Source: a bacterium (GTDB taxonomy: Bacteria; Elusimicrobiota; Elusimicrobia; UBA1565; UBA9628). From it: a stretch of 44,492 nucleotides of DNA. A program made the translations under genes and the position numbers. Within the stretch, counting starts at the first letter, position 1, and each line of letters begins with the position of its first letter. The DNA lies in assembly GCA_021806745.1 (NCBI GenBank), contig JAJZQS010000009.1, positions 1 through 44,492 on the forward strand, read 5' to 3'. The notes beneath the pieces were generated by a model. The model was not told the origin of the DNA, ran no database searches, and was given only the letters and a program-made list of their open reading frames with translations. Positions 15,411 to 23,327 of the stretch are shown here, piece by piece.

Positions 15411-18400
15411 CTATTGGCCCGGGTCGGAGGGCATCACCACCGTGCCGCCGTCGGGCGCATCGTCGGGAGCCGGAGCCGGTCGCTCGCGTGGCTTGGCGCC
15501 GCCCGCCTGCTTCCTGAGCGCCGCCGCGCGCGCGGCGGCCGCGCGGGCGGTGTCGCGAGGCGCCGCGCGGGCGATGTCGGAGTAGGTGTCGGCCGCGCCG
15601 GCGTAGTCCCCGTCTTTTTCCTGGGCCTGCGCCATCTCGATGAGCGCCTGCAGACGGAAGCGCGAGTTCGCGGGCTTGAGGCCGCGCATGCGCTCCCACA
15701 CCGACAAGGCCAAGTCGGGGCGTCCCTGCTCGACGCGCAGTTCCCCCTCGCGATACCACGCCTCCATCGCGTCCGCCGGAGAGCGGCGGCGCACGCGCGC
15801 CAAGGTCTGAACCGCGGCATCAAAATCCTTCCTGTCTTTCTGCATCTGGTAGGTCGACCAGAGCGCATCGAGAGCCTGGGAGTCCCCGGGCTTGGCTTCG
15901 GCGGCGTACTTCTGGAACGCGAACTGCGCGAGGTCGAGCTTGCCCAGCTTCTGATAGCACAGCGCCTGATTGTAGAGCGACGGAGACGCGTAATCCGAGG
16001 CCGGATATTCCTCGAGCAGACGCGAGTAGGCGCGCGCGGCGTCGGCGAATTTGTCCTGCGCGAAATACGCGCCGGCCAGGTGGAAAATCGCGGCGGGGAA
16101 ATCGTCGTTCTTGTCGAAGTTGTTCAGCAGGCGCTCGTAGGCCGCGGCGGCGTCGCCGTATTTCTTGAGCTGAAGCTCGCTTTCGGCCAGAAGGAACTGC
16201 GCCTTGGGAAGCTCCGGGTGATTGGTGAAGTCCACGCTGAACTTCTGGAAGCCCTCGGCCGCGGCGGCGTAGTCCTTGTTCTCGAACTCGCGCCGAGCCA
16301 ACCGGAACAACGCCTCTCCCGCCGTCGCCGTGCCGGGGGCGGAGTCGGCGATCTCGCGCCAGATTCCGCGGTAGTTCAGCGACCGGTCGCGGTCGAAGGC
16401 CGCGTCGAGCAGATCGAAGGCGTCGTTGCATTCGGGAGCGTTCGGGAAAGACGCAACCAGCGCGCGCGTCTCGGCCACGGTCCCGGCGTCGTCCTTGCTT
16501 TCGAACGCGCACTGCGCCAGGCGCAGGCGCGCCTGGGGCGCCGCGTCGCCCTTGGGATCGGCGGCGAGCATGTCGCGGTAGGCGGCGGCGGCCTCGGCGT
16601 ATTTCTGAGCGCGAAACAGCGTGTCGGCGCGCTGCGCGCGAGCGCGCGGCGCGTCCTTGGCGTTCGGGTAATTCTTGATCAGCCGGCCCCAGAAATCGAC
16701 CGCCTGGGAATAGTAGCTCTGGCGAAAAGAACACATGCCCGCGCGGTAGAGCGCCTGTGGCGCTTGCGGCGAGGACGGGTACGCGTCGGCGAATTTCGAG
16801 TACAGCGCGAAGGCGTCGTCGTAGCTCTTCTGGTTGTAGAGGGAGTCGGCGATGCCCAGTTCGTTGGCTCCCGAAAACCCCGCCGACGAGGTCGCCACGG
16901 CGAGCATGTCCTTGAGCTTTTGACGCGCGGCCAGCGCGCCGGCGTCGTCGCCCTTGTAGCTGTAGCACCAGGCCAGGCCGTCTTGCGCGTAGAGCGCCGC
17001 CGGGGAGTCCGGATACACCTTGAGGATCATCTCGTAAAGGACCTTGGCCTCGTCGACTTGATTGAGCGCCAGGTAAGCCTCGGCCGAGTACAGGTAGCTG
17101 AGGCTGCGCCATTTCGAGCGCGACGGCGGCATGTGGCGGAAGATGAACTGGTAGGAGGTCAAAATCGAGTTATAGGCCTTCTGATCGTATTGGCTCTTCA
17201 GGATCAGGAAGAGCGCCTCTTCCGCGGTCTCGGTGTTGGGCGCGATGTCGATGACGCGCTGGAAGGCGGCGGTGGCCTCGGGATAGCGCCCGGCGGCCAC
17301 GAGCGCTTGGCCCATGACCATGTCCACGTCCTTGGCGAGCGGATGCTGGGGGAACTGCTGGATGAAGCTCGAGGCCGTCTGCGCGGCCTGGGAGTAATCG
17401 CCGACTTGATACTGACACCAGGCCAGCTTGAAGGCGGCCAACGGAGCGATCTGGACCGCGTCCGGATACTGCGTCAGGACTTTCGTGAAGGCGAACAGGG
17501 CCTCGCGCGGCTGCTCGGAGGCCAGGAAGGACTCGGCGATGAAGAGTTGGGCCAGCGGCGCGAAAAAATCCTTCGGGTAGCGTTCGATGACCGACTGCAG
17601 CGACGCGCGCGACTCGACGAAGTCCTTCTCCTTGAAGTACGACGCGCCGACGCGGAACATCGCCGCCGCGCGCAAGGTTCCATTCGGGTAGAGGTCGAGG
17701 TATTTGCGGTACTTGGCGATGGCGCCGTCGTAGTCCTGGGACAGAAAGAAGCTGTCTCCGATGAAGAACTGCGACTGCTCGCGTAGATCCGAATGTGGGT
17801 AGTCGCGCAGGAGATTCTCGAAGGACGCCGCGGCCAGGTACGCGCGGCCCGACAGCAGGTAGGTCTTGCCGAGATAAAATTCGGCCTCGTCGGTGTGGAC
17901 TTGCTTGAGCGAGCGCTCCGCGTCGGCGTAGGCGCCCTTGTGCAAATCGACGATGCCCTGCGCGTAGAGCACGGCGGGCTCGCGCAGGAAAGTCGGATAC
18001 TGCTCGCCGAGCAGAAACAAATTGGACTCGGCCTGCGTGAATTGCTCGAGCGCCAGGTCCGCGTAGACGACGCCGATGAGCGCCTCGGGGTTGATGTAGG
18101 ACTTCGGGAACTTGTCGGCCACGGCCGTGAATTGCGCGATCGCGCCGTCCCAATCGCCGCCGTCATAGGCGACCTCGCCCAGACGATACTGCGCCGACGC
18201 CGCGAGGCCGGACTTGCGCTCGCCGACGACCTGCTGGAAGGCCTTGCGGGCCTCCTCGAGAGCGCGTGCGGCCGCCGGATTTCCCTGCGCGGTCGGGTGC
18301 GAGCCGGGGCGCTTTTCCTCTTCGAGCTTGAGCAGCGCGCGCGCGCGCTGCATCTGCGCCTCTCCGATCAGAAAGCGCGCGTCGGCCGCGCGCGGGCTGT

Positions 18401-18596
18401 CCGGAAACTGCGCCAGGTAGCTCTCGAAGGCCTGCACCACGGCCAGGCGGTCGCGGTCCTGCTGAGGAAACTGCTCGGCGGCGGCGGCGAAGGCCTGCTG
18501 CTCGGCGCGCGCGTCGAACGACGGTCCCAAGCCCCAGAACGCGCGCGCGGGCGCGGCCAGCGCCAGCGCCGCCGCGGCGAGCCGAACGCCGCTCAT
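15411..18596 (-). CDS. Large exported TPR-repeat protein (Tol/Pal- or Bam-associated type)
   Basis: 1061 residues from ATG 18596. The first ~19 residues (MSGVRLAAAALALAAPARA) are a signal peptide, so the protein is periplasmic or outer-membrane associated. Nearly the whole length consists of tetratricopeptide-like repeats with the pattern A..FQ.VI..YP.S..A..ALF..G, around 20 units or more, as in YbgF/CpoB and BamD. No catalytic domain is visible, and the tail is Lys/Arg/Pro-rich. The ATG overlaps the thrS stop (ATGA) and exbB follows by 30 nt, so it is coupled to thrS and probably serves as a scaffold for the ExbB/ExbD/TonB/OmpA-like machine encoded next. Confidence 0.9.
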   Translation of the reverse strand: MSGVRLAAAALALAAPARAFWGLGPSFDARAEQQAFAAAAEQFPQQDRDRLAVVQAFESYLAQFPDSPRAADARFLIGEAQMQRARALLKLEEEKRPGSHPTAQGNPAAARALEEARKAFQQVVGERKSGLAASAQYRLGEVAYDGGDWDGAIAQFTAVADKFPKSYINPEALIGVVYADLALEQFTQAESNLFLLGEQYPTFLREPAVLYAQGIVDLHKGAYADAERSLKQVHTDEAEFYLGKTYLLSGRAYLAAASFENLLRDYPHSDLREQSQFFIGDSFFLSQDYDGAIAKYRKYLDLYPNGTLRAAAMFRVGASYFKEKDFVESRASLQSVIERYPKDFFAPLAQLFIAESFLASEQPREALFAFTKVLTQYPDAVQIAPLAAFKLAWCQYQVGDYSQAAQTASSFIQQFPQHPLAKDVDMVMGQALVAAGRYPEATAAFQRVIDIAPNTETAEEALFLILKSQYDQKAYNSILTSYQFIFRHMPPSRSKWRSLSYLYSAEAYLALNQVDEAKVLYEMILKVYPDSPAALYAQDGLAWCYSYKGDDAGALAARQKLKDMLAVATSSAGFSGANELGIADSLYNQKSYDDAFALYSKFADAYPSSPQAPQALYRAGMCSFRQSYYSQAVDFWGRLIKNYPNAKDAPRARAQRADTLFRAQKYAEAAAAYRDMLAADPKGDAAPQARLRLAQCAFESKDDAGTVAETRALVASFPNAPECNDAFDLLDAAFDRDRSLNYRGIWREIADSAPGTATAGEALFRLARREFENKDYAAAAEGFQKFSVDFTNHPELPKAQFLLAESELQLKKYGDAAAAYERLLNNFDKNDDFPAAIFHLAGAYFAQDKFADAARAYSRLLEEYPASDYASPSLYNQALCYQKLGKLDLAQFAFQKYAAEAKPGDSQALDALWSTYQMQKDRKDFDAAVQTLARVRRRSPADAMEAWYREGELRVEQGRPDLALSVWERMRGLKPANSRFRLQALIEMAQAQEKDGDYAGAADTYSDIARAAPRDTARAAAARAAALRKQAGGAKPRERPAPAPDDAPDGGTVVMPSDPGQ

Positions 18597-20383
18597 GCCC
18601 AAGTCGAGGCGGTCGCCTTGGAAGCCGCCTCCTCGCTCAGTCGGCGGATCAACTCCTCGCGGCGTATGCCGTCGAACTGTCGTCCGTCGCGCCGGCGCAC
18701 GGCCAAGGTGCCGGCCTCCACGTCCTTGGGGCCGAGCACGACCATGTAGGGGGTCTTTTCAAGCGTGGCCTCGCGGATTTTGTGGCCGATCTTCTCGGGG
18801 CGGGCGTCCAGTTCGACGCGCAGGCCGGCGGCCTCCAGAGCCGCGCGCAGTTCCTCGGCCGCTGCCGTCTGGGCGTCGGTCAAGGTCAGTATCTTGACTT
18901 GCACGGGCGCCAACCACAGGGGAAAGGCGCCGGCGTAGTGCTCGACGAGTATGCCGAAAAAGCGCTCGATGGAGCCGTAGAGCGCGCGGTGGACCATCAA
19001 CGGACGGTGGCGCTGACCGTCGGCGCCGACGTACTCCATCTCGAAACGCTTGGGCAAGTTGAAGTCGAACTGGACCGTGGACAATTGCCAGGGGCGGCCG
19101 ATGGCGTCGATGAGCTTGACGTCGATCTTGGGGCCGTAGAACGCGGCCTCGCCGGGGCAAAGCGTGTAGGCCGCGCCGCGGCGCTTCAAGACGCTTTCCA
19201 GGGCGTTTTGCGCGCGCGTCCATTCCTCGGCCTCGCCGACGAAGTCCGCGGACTTGGCGGGGTCCCAAGTGGAGACTTCCATCTGGTACTTGGAGAAGCC
19301 GAACACCTCGAAGACCTTCAGCGCGAAGTCGAGGCAGCCGTCGATCTCGGACTCGATTTGCTCCGGAGTGCAGAAGATGTGGGCGTCGTCTTGGGTGAAG
19401 CCCCGCACGCGCATGAGGCCGTGCAGCACCCCCGAGCGCTCGTATCGATAGACCGTGCCCAATTCGGCCAGGCGCAGCGGCAACTGCTTGTAGCTGCGCA
19501 GGCCGCCCTTGTAGATCAGGATGTGGCAGGGGCAGTTCATCGGCTTGAGCATGTAGTCGGCCTTCTCGACTTCGATCTCGCCGAACATGTTCTGACGGTA
19601 GAAACCGGTGTGTCCGGAAACGTTCCAGAGGTCTTTGTTGGCGATGTGAGGCGTGTAGACCATCTGGTAGCCGCGCTTGAGGGCTTCGGCGCGCAGCCAA
19701 TCCTCCATGATCAACCGCACGCGCCCGCCCTTCGGGTGCCAGAAGATGAGACCCGGACCGGCGAGTTCCTCGATGCTGAACAGGCCCAGCGCCGGTCCCA
19801 GCTTGCGGTGGTCGCGCTTCTTGGCCTCCTCGAGCATCTTCAAGTGCTCGACGAGTTGCTCCTTGGTCGGCCACGCGGTCGCATACAAGCGCTGGAGCAT
19901 GGCGTTTTTCTCGTCGCCGCGCCAGTAGGCACCGGCCACCGACAACAGCTTGAAGTGGCGGATGGCCTTGGTGCTGGGCGTGTGGCCGCCGCGGCACAGG
20001 TCGGTGAAGGTCCCGTGCGTGTAGTGAGTCAGCTTCTGGTCCTTGAAGCCTTCCAGAAGTTCAAGCTTGTAGGGCTCGCCGCGCTCGGCCCAGTATTTCT
20101 TGGACTCCTCATAGGAGACCTCCCGGCCCTGGAAGTCGTGGTTTCCCTCGGCGATCTGCAGCATGCGCCTTTCGATGGCCTTGAAATCATCCTCGGTGAA
20201 GCGGTGCGGCGAGTCGAAATCGTAGTAGAAACCGTTGTCGATGGCGGGCCCGATGGCGATCTTGGTGCCCGGAAACAGCTCCTGAACGGCCTGCGCCATC
20301 ACATGGGCGCAGGAGTGGCGCAAGGCGTCGAGGGCCTCGCGGGAATTGGGATCGGCGGCGTGGACGATGTCGGTGGCGGGCAT
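18593..20383 (-). CDS. thrS: Threonyl-tRNA synthetase lacking the TGS domain
   Basis: 596 residues; charges tRNA-Thr. The usual bacterial enzyme is ~640 residues and starts with a ~60-residue TGS domain; this one starts at the editing domain. The editing domain has HSCAHVMAQA and DLCRGGHTPST, supplying the His/Cys zinc-type site. The catalytic domain has motif 2 (YRYERSGVLHGLMRVRGFT), the zinc-binding MNCPCH and motif 3 region HRALYGSIERF. An anticodon-binding domain ends the protein (VKILTLTDAQTAAAEELRAA). ATG 20383 has an AGGAG Shine-Dalgarno with TATAAT upstream. It is the first gene of the TPR-exbBDD-tonB operon. Confidence 0.97.
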   Translation of the reverse strand: MPATDIVHAADPNSREALDALRHSCAHVMAQAVQELFPGTKIAIGPAIDNGFYYDFDSPHRFTEDDFKAIERRMLQIAEGNHDFQGREVSYEESKKYWAERGEPYKLELLEGFKDQKLTHYTHGTFTDLCRGGHTPSTKAIRHFKLLSVAGAYWRGDEKNAMLQRLYATAWPTKEQLVEHLKMLEEAKKRDHRKLGPALGLFSIEELAGPGLIFWHPKGGRVRLIMEDWLRAEALKRGYQMVYTPHIANKDLWNVSGHTGFYRQNMFGEIEVEKADYMLKPMNCPCHILIYKGGLRSYKQLPLRLAELGTVYRYERSGVLHGLMRVRGFTQDDAHIFCTPEQIESEIDGCLDFALKVFEVFGFSKYQMEVSTWDPAKSADFVGEAEEWTRAQNALESVLKRRGAAYTLCPGEAAFYGPKIDVKLIDAIGRPWQLSTVQFDFNLPKRFEMEYVGADGQRHRPLMVHRALYGSIERFFGILVEHYAGAFPLWLAPVQVKILTLTDAQTAAAEELRAALEAAGLRVELDARPEKIGHKIREATLEKTPYMVVLGPKDVEAGTLAVRRRDGRQFDGIRREELIRRLSEEAASKATASTWA

Positions 20384-20409
20384 TCTTCTCCTGATTTTAC
20401 GGCGGCGAT

Positions 20410-20415
20410 ATTATA
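20410..20415 (-). promoter_or_regulatory. -10 element TATAAT upstream of thrS
   Basis: A perfect TATAAT on the minus strand 26 nt before the thrS ATG, giving a leader of about 20 nt that holds the AGGAG Shine-Dalgarno. No -35 is obvious, and no T-box or attenuator is visible in so short a leader. Confidence 0.55.
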
Positions 20416-20461
20416 GACATATTGCCTAAATCGCCGCGACTGCTGCGCCGGAACTTGAAGA

Positions 20462-20735
20462 TCAGGCGACGGAACGTGAAGCGCTGGCGGCCATTTCTTC
20501 GAAGGCGCGATGCGCGCGCGGCATCAGCGGTTCGAAGAACGGGAACGCTTCCCGGTTCGTGTCGATGTGGGAGGCGTCGTCGAGCAGTTCGAGCCGGCGC
20601 AGGGAGGATTTTCCGCGCGCGCACGAGCGCGGCGTAGCCCTCGGCGTGAGGGCCGGACGGGATCAGGTAGTCGCGCCGGCCGGCGATGGAGATCAGCGGG
20701 ATCTGGAGGTCGCCGCGCCCGCGATTATTCCAAGG
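20462..20735 (-). pseudogene. C-terminal fragment of an alpha/beta-hydrolase, frameshifted
   Basis: On the minus strand IPLISIAGRRDYLIPSGPHA, then EGYAALVRAR, reads in one frame, and the following GKSSLRRLELLDDASHIDTN, then REAFPFFEPLMPRAHRAFEE, reads in the next frame to TGA at 20464-20462. The junction is around 20608-20622 in a GC-repeat run, where one base appears lost. The text looks like the end of an alpha/beta-hydrolase, with the late Asp (GRRDYL) and His (DASHID) of the triad. The N-terminal two thirds are absent; the fragment begins where AT-richer sequence starts. I take it as a decayed remnant left by rearrangement, though a sequencing error could explain the frameshift alone. Confidence 0.6.
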
Positions 20736-20837
20736 CGGAACAAAACGCTCCTCAGGATCGTATGCCATGATCAGTGGGCAAGCTGGGCAGCACGACGCGA
20801 CGGCGCAACTACTATGGCAGCAGGTTAGTTCCCCTGT

Positions 20838-20843
20838 TACAAT
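20838..20843 (+). promoter_or_regulatory. Extended -10 TGTTACAAT before the island membrane protein gene
   Basis: TACAAT preceded by TGT (extended -10 pattern), seven bases before ATG 20851. It implies a nearly leaderless message. The nine-base string TGTTACAAT recurs in inverted orientation at 22224-22232 at the other end of the island. Confidence 0.45.
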
Positions 20844-20850
20844 CGGCATA

Positions 20851-21372
20851 ATGACCGTGTCGCGGATGTTGAATCGCTTACGGCGCCCCTGGGCATGGGT
20901 CGCGATGTGGATTGCTCTCCTTTGTGTCAGTGATTATTTTAGATTCGGAAGATTGCCATGGTTGTTTTGGGGACCACCGACGGGAATTCTTATTTGTGCG
21001 GCATGGTTAGCCGCCTTGATTGTAAAACGCTTCGTTAGGAAGAGGTTCCTGGTATTCATTCTCATTTTAATTCCGGTGAGTGCTTTATTCTGGTCGCTTG
21101 CGGCGAGTTGCGTCACGCATCATTCATCGGGAGATATGGACTTCTCGCGAGAATTTTATGCGTGGCCATTGGTTATCTTCGCCCCATTCCTTCGGTATGA
21201 AGCGGGTTCATTTTTGTTGAAGGCCTTATATAGTCCCGAGGATTCGGGAACGACGGCCTATTGCCTCTATTTCATCGCCGGTGTCGCCTATTCCTGGTTA
21301 GCGGCCTCACTGGCTTTTCCAAATGCATCGGACGAAGCGATGCCTCAACGCAAAGACAAGGTGAAGACGTAA
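20851..21372 (+). CDS. Island-encoded membrane protein of unknown function
   Basis: 173 residues from ATG 20851 (a second ATG five codons on is possible). Four hydrophobic segments are seen at roughly 13-30, 38-60, 65-85 and 145-163, so it is an integral inner-membrane protein. The first loop is basic and the last residues are charged (MPQRKDKVKT). No family is recognised. Base composition is clearly lower in GC than the chromosome around it. It is convergent with the NYN gene. Whether the two work together (for example nuclease plus membrane partner) cannot be said from sequence. Confidence 0.65.
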   Translation: MTVSRMLNRLRRPWAWVAMWIALLCVSDYFRFGRLPWLFWGPPTGILICAAWLAALIVKRFVRKRFLVFILILIPVSALFWSLAASCVTHHSSGDMDFSREFYAWPLVIFAPFLRYEAGSFLLKALYSPEDSGTTAYCLYFIAGVAYSWLAASLAFPNASDEAMPQRKDKVKT

Positions 21373-21435
21373 TTCGGAAATACAATTTCGATGTAGGTAA
21401 TTGAAGCGCCCTTCCCGCCGCGCCGCCCCCGAACT

Positions 21436-22134
21436 TCAAGGGGCCTTGGGCTTGTCGTGCGGTGGCGCTGACGCAGATTTCTTAACAGGCCGAGGGCTAT
21501 ACGATTGCAACCCATCGATATGCTCATGCAAGTCCGGGTTGATCGGATTCCACATGGGGTCGAGCACGAAATCTATTCCCTCACGTCTCGCCAATTTCGC
21601 TGCTGGCACGAAGTCACTGTCACCGGAGATCAGGACGATTCGATCGACCTGCTTCTTGAAGGCCAACGATGAAATATCTAATCCAATCCGCATGTCGACG
21701 CCTTTCTGAACGATGTCGCAGTAAACATCGTGCTCGCCAAGATCACTGACCTTGATGGTCTGGCGCAGAAGCAAATTCAACTTCTCTCGCTTAACCTGCC
21801 AACCGCCACGATCTCGAACTTCCCCTAGCCTCAACGCGACCTTCCGCAACTTTTTTAGCTCTTCAAGGAATTGGCGTTGAAACCGGGCGCGGTCTGTCTT
21901 AGAAAAATCGATGGCCTTCCCGGTCAATGGGTGATGGCCCTTCTTGTCGTAGGGTGGGCAATCGTAATAGAAGATGCGGTAGAGCTTTTCACCTTCGGTC
22001 CGATCGATGTGCTTCAGAGCCAAGCCGAAAAGGTCCTTGGCCACCTTCTCCGCTGGAGCAGTCATGCCGCCAGGGTGCAACGCGCGATAGCGCTTCAAGA
22101 AAAAACCACCGTCAACCAATACTGCCGTGGGCAT
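21436..22134 (-). CDS. NYN-domain (LabA/DUF88-type, PIN-like) predicted ribonuclease
   Basis: 232 residues. The N-terminal strand TAVLVDGGFFLKRY contains the first acidic residue (Asp8). GVDMRIGLDISSLAFKKQ, then VDRIVLISGDSDFVPAAKLA, supplies the other conserved Asp residues, the complete NYN/PIN-like metal site. The C-terminal ~20 residues are Lys/Pro/Ala-rich and probably disordered. Family members cleave RNA or act in phage defence and regulation. AGAGGG lies a few bases before ATG 22134. AT-richer than its surroundings and lying beside tRNA-Val, it looks acquired. A defence role is possible but not shown; there is no methylase or ATPase partner here. Confidence 0.85.
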   Translation of the reverse strand: MPTAVLVDGGFFLKRYRALHPGGMTAPAEKVAKDLFGLALKHIDRTEGEKLYRIFYYDCPPYDKKGHHPLTGKAIDFSKTDRARFQRQFLEELKKLRKVALRLGEVRDRGGWQVKREKLNLLLRQTIKVSDLGEHDVYCDIVQKGVDMRIGLDISSLAFKKQVDRIVLISGDSDFVPAAKLARREGIDFVLDPMWNPINPDLHEHIDGLQSYSPRPVKKSASAPPHDKPKAP

Positions 22135-22209
22135 AGATCCCTCTCGACAAAAAAGAACCCCTGGGCTCGGCTACCCCTCAATTACTGTGTGGGATAGCTT
22201 ACTGCCAGA

Positions 22210-22232
22210 GGTCTTATAGGCACATTGTAACA
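22210..22232 (-). promoter_or_regulatory. Putative promoter region of the NYN gene
   Basis: On the minus strand TGTTACAAT (22232-22224) is followed by TATAAG (22218-22213). Either may serve as a -10, about 80-90 nt before the NYN start. No clear -35 is seen. Confidence 0.3.
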
Positions 22233-22272
22233 CTTTTCGCGCATCCTGCCAGGGCTCTGTTCCACGCCGACG

Positions 22273-22300
22273 AAAAACCCCCGGCCGACGAGGCCGAGGG
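22273..22300 (-). terminator. Rho-independent terminator after tRNA-Val
   Basis: On the minus strand a 9-bp stem (CCCTCGGCC with GGCCGGGGG, one T-G pair), a five-base loop and TTTTT. It starts 11 bases after the encoded CCA of tRNA-Val and isolates that tRNA from the NYN gene downstream. Confidence 0.88.
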
Positions 22301-22311
22301 CGGGCGTCAAA

Positions 22312-22386
22312 TGGTGCCCAGTATAGGATTTGAACCTATGACCTTTCCCATGTCAAGGGAACGCGCTACCACTGCGCCAACTGGGC
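22312..22386 (-). tRNA. tRNA-Val (anticodon GAC)
   Basis: A 75-nt cloverleaf with encoded CCA on the minus strand. The acceptor GCCCAGT pairs with ACTGGGC. The D arm is GGCGCAGTGGTAGCGC, the anticodon stem TTCCC/GGGAA has loop TTGACAT (GAC), and the T arm is ATAGG-TTCAAAT-CCTAT. It is followed by its own terminator. Its 3' end points at the AT-rich island, the usual geometry for tRNA-associated insertions. Confidence 0.97.
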
Positions 22387-22453
22387 TTTGCGCGGCCTGC
22401 GATCGCCGCGGGAGGCATTCTACCATGTCGCGCGGCCGCGTTCAATCGACGGA

Positions 22454-23281
22454 CTAGATCGAATAGCCGCCGAAGGCCGCGCTGTAGAAGCGGCGGTAGT
22501 AGCTCAGAACGCTGCGCACATAGTTCTGGGTCTCGGGAATGCGCGGGATGTGGTTGCCCACGGCGCCGGGGCCGGCGTTGTAGGCCGCCAGGGCCAGCGA
22601 AACATTGCCGCCGTAGCGCGCGATCATCGCCTTCAAATATTCGGTTCCCAGCGCGGCGTTGGTCTGCGGGTTGTAGCGCACGACCGAAGCGTTGCACACG
22701 CCCATCCCGCACGCGGTGCCGGGCATGACCTGCATCGCGCCCAGCGCGCCGGCGGAACTGCGCAGGCCGTTGTGCAGGCCGGACTCCTGCGCGCCCACCG
22801 CCAGCGCTAAAATCGGATCGACCCCGCGTTGGATGGCCTGGCTCAATATCGCCGCGGCGACCCGAACGTCCCCGCCCAACGACTGCGCCACGCGCGTCAG
22901 AATTCCCTCCCGCCGGCTGACGGCCGACGGCGAGGGCGGCGCCGGGGTGCGCAGATCGCTGACCGGGATGACGCCCGAGGTGTAGGCTCCGGCGTAACTC
23001 GACGGACGCGAAACCGGGATCGCGTCGCCGCCAAAGCCCAGGAAACCCGAACTCGCCCCGTCGAAAGTGACGCGACCGGGGTCGCCCCCCGAAACGGAGG
23101 ACATCCCGGACGCCCCATAGAGGTTTCGGGCCGCGCGGCCGCTGGACGCCGCCGGCGAAGGCTGGGAGACGGGCATGACCGCGGCCGAAGGCGCCCCCGA
23201 GGGAGCGTCCGCCGAGCTGGACACATCGCAGCCCGTCGCTGCCAGCATCGCCGCTAACGCCGCCGCCGCCGCGCCCCTCAT
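22454..23281 (-). CDS. Lipoprotein lytic transglycosylase (SLT/GH23 domain)
   Basis: 275 residues from ATG 23281. The N-terminus is a lipoprotein signal with lipobox LAATGC (Cys18), so LspA (encoded at 33135) would process it. A Ser/Pro/Gly-rich linker spans ~20-130. The C-terminal ~140 residues are a Slt-type transglycosylase: AVGAQESGL contains the catalytic Glu (~166), then SSAGALGAMQVMPGTA and AALAAYNAGPGAVGNHI. It cleaves peptidoglycan glycan strands to 1,6-anhydro products. A TACAAT element lies six bases before the ATG. It is followed by tRNA-Val on the same strand and preceded by the membrane glycosyltransferase gene. Confidence 0.93.
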   Translation of the reverse strand: MRGAAAAALAAMLAATGCDVSSSADAPSGAPSAAVMPVSQPSPAASSGRAARNLYGASGMSSVSGGDPGRVTFDGASSGFLGFGGDAIPVSRPSSYAGAYTSGVIPVSDLRTPAPPSPSAVSRREGILTRVAQSLGGDVRVAAAILSQAIQRGVDPILALAVGAQESGLHNGLRSSAGALGAMQVMPGTACGMGVCNASVVRYNPQTNAALGTEYLKAMIARYGGNVSLALAAYNAGPGAVGNHIPRIPETQNYVRSVLSYYRRFYSAAFGGYSI

Positions 23282-23287
23282 GCCCTG

Positions 23288-23293
23288 ATTGTA
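23288..23293 (-). promoter_or_regulatory. -10 element TACAAT for the lytic transglycosylase gene
   Basis: TACAAT on the minus strand, six bases before ATG 23281; a transcript would start at or beside the start codon. The short AGGG before the ATG could serve as a weak ribosome site if transcription begins upstream. Confidence 0.45.
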
Positions 23294-23327
23294 GCGGCCG
23301 CCGCTCGGACCGTCCACTAAAAAGGGG

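Larger units (their letters stand above)
20736..22260. other. AT-richer accessory island next to tRNA-Val
   Basis: About 1.5 kb that is visibly poorer in G and C than everything around it, with codon use to match (many A/T-ending codons). It holds two convergent genes (membrane protein, NYN nuclease), interrupts or abuts a hydrolase remnant on one side, and ends beside the 3' end of tRNA-Val(GAC) on the other. No integrase or transposase is present, and I see no copy of the tRNA 3' end at the far border. Recent acquisition is inferred from composition and position. Confidence 0.55.

Noticed and set aside
14358-17786. Very long plus-strand open frame across the exb/TPR region, and similar ones at 8193-9851, 9697-11712 and 34238-36595
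   Set aside because: These lie antisense to well-recognised genes (exbB, exbD, TPR, pgk, gap, ileS). Their translations show no family motifs and are the usual stop-poor shadows in GC-rich DNA.
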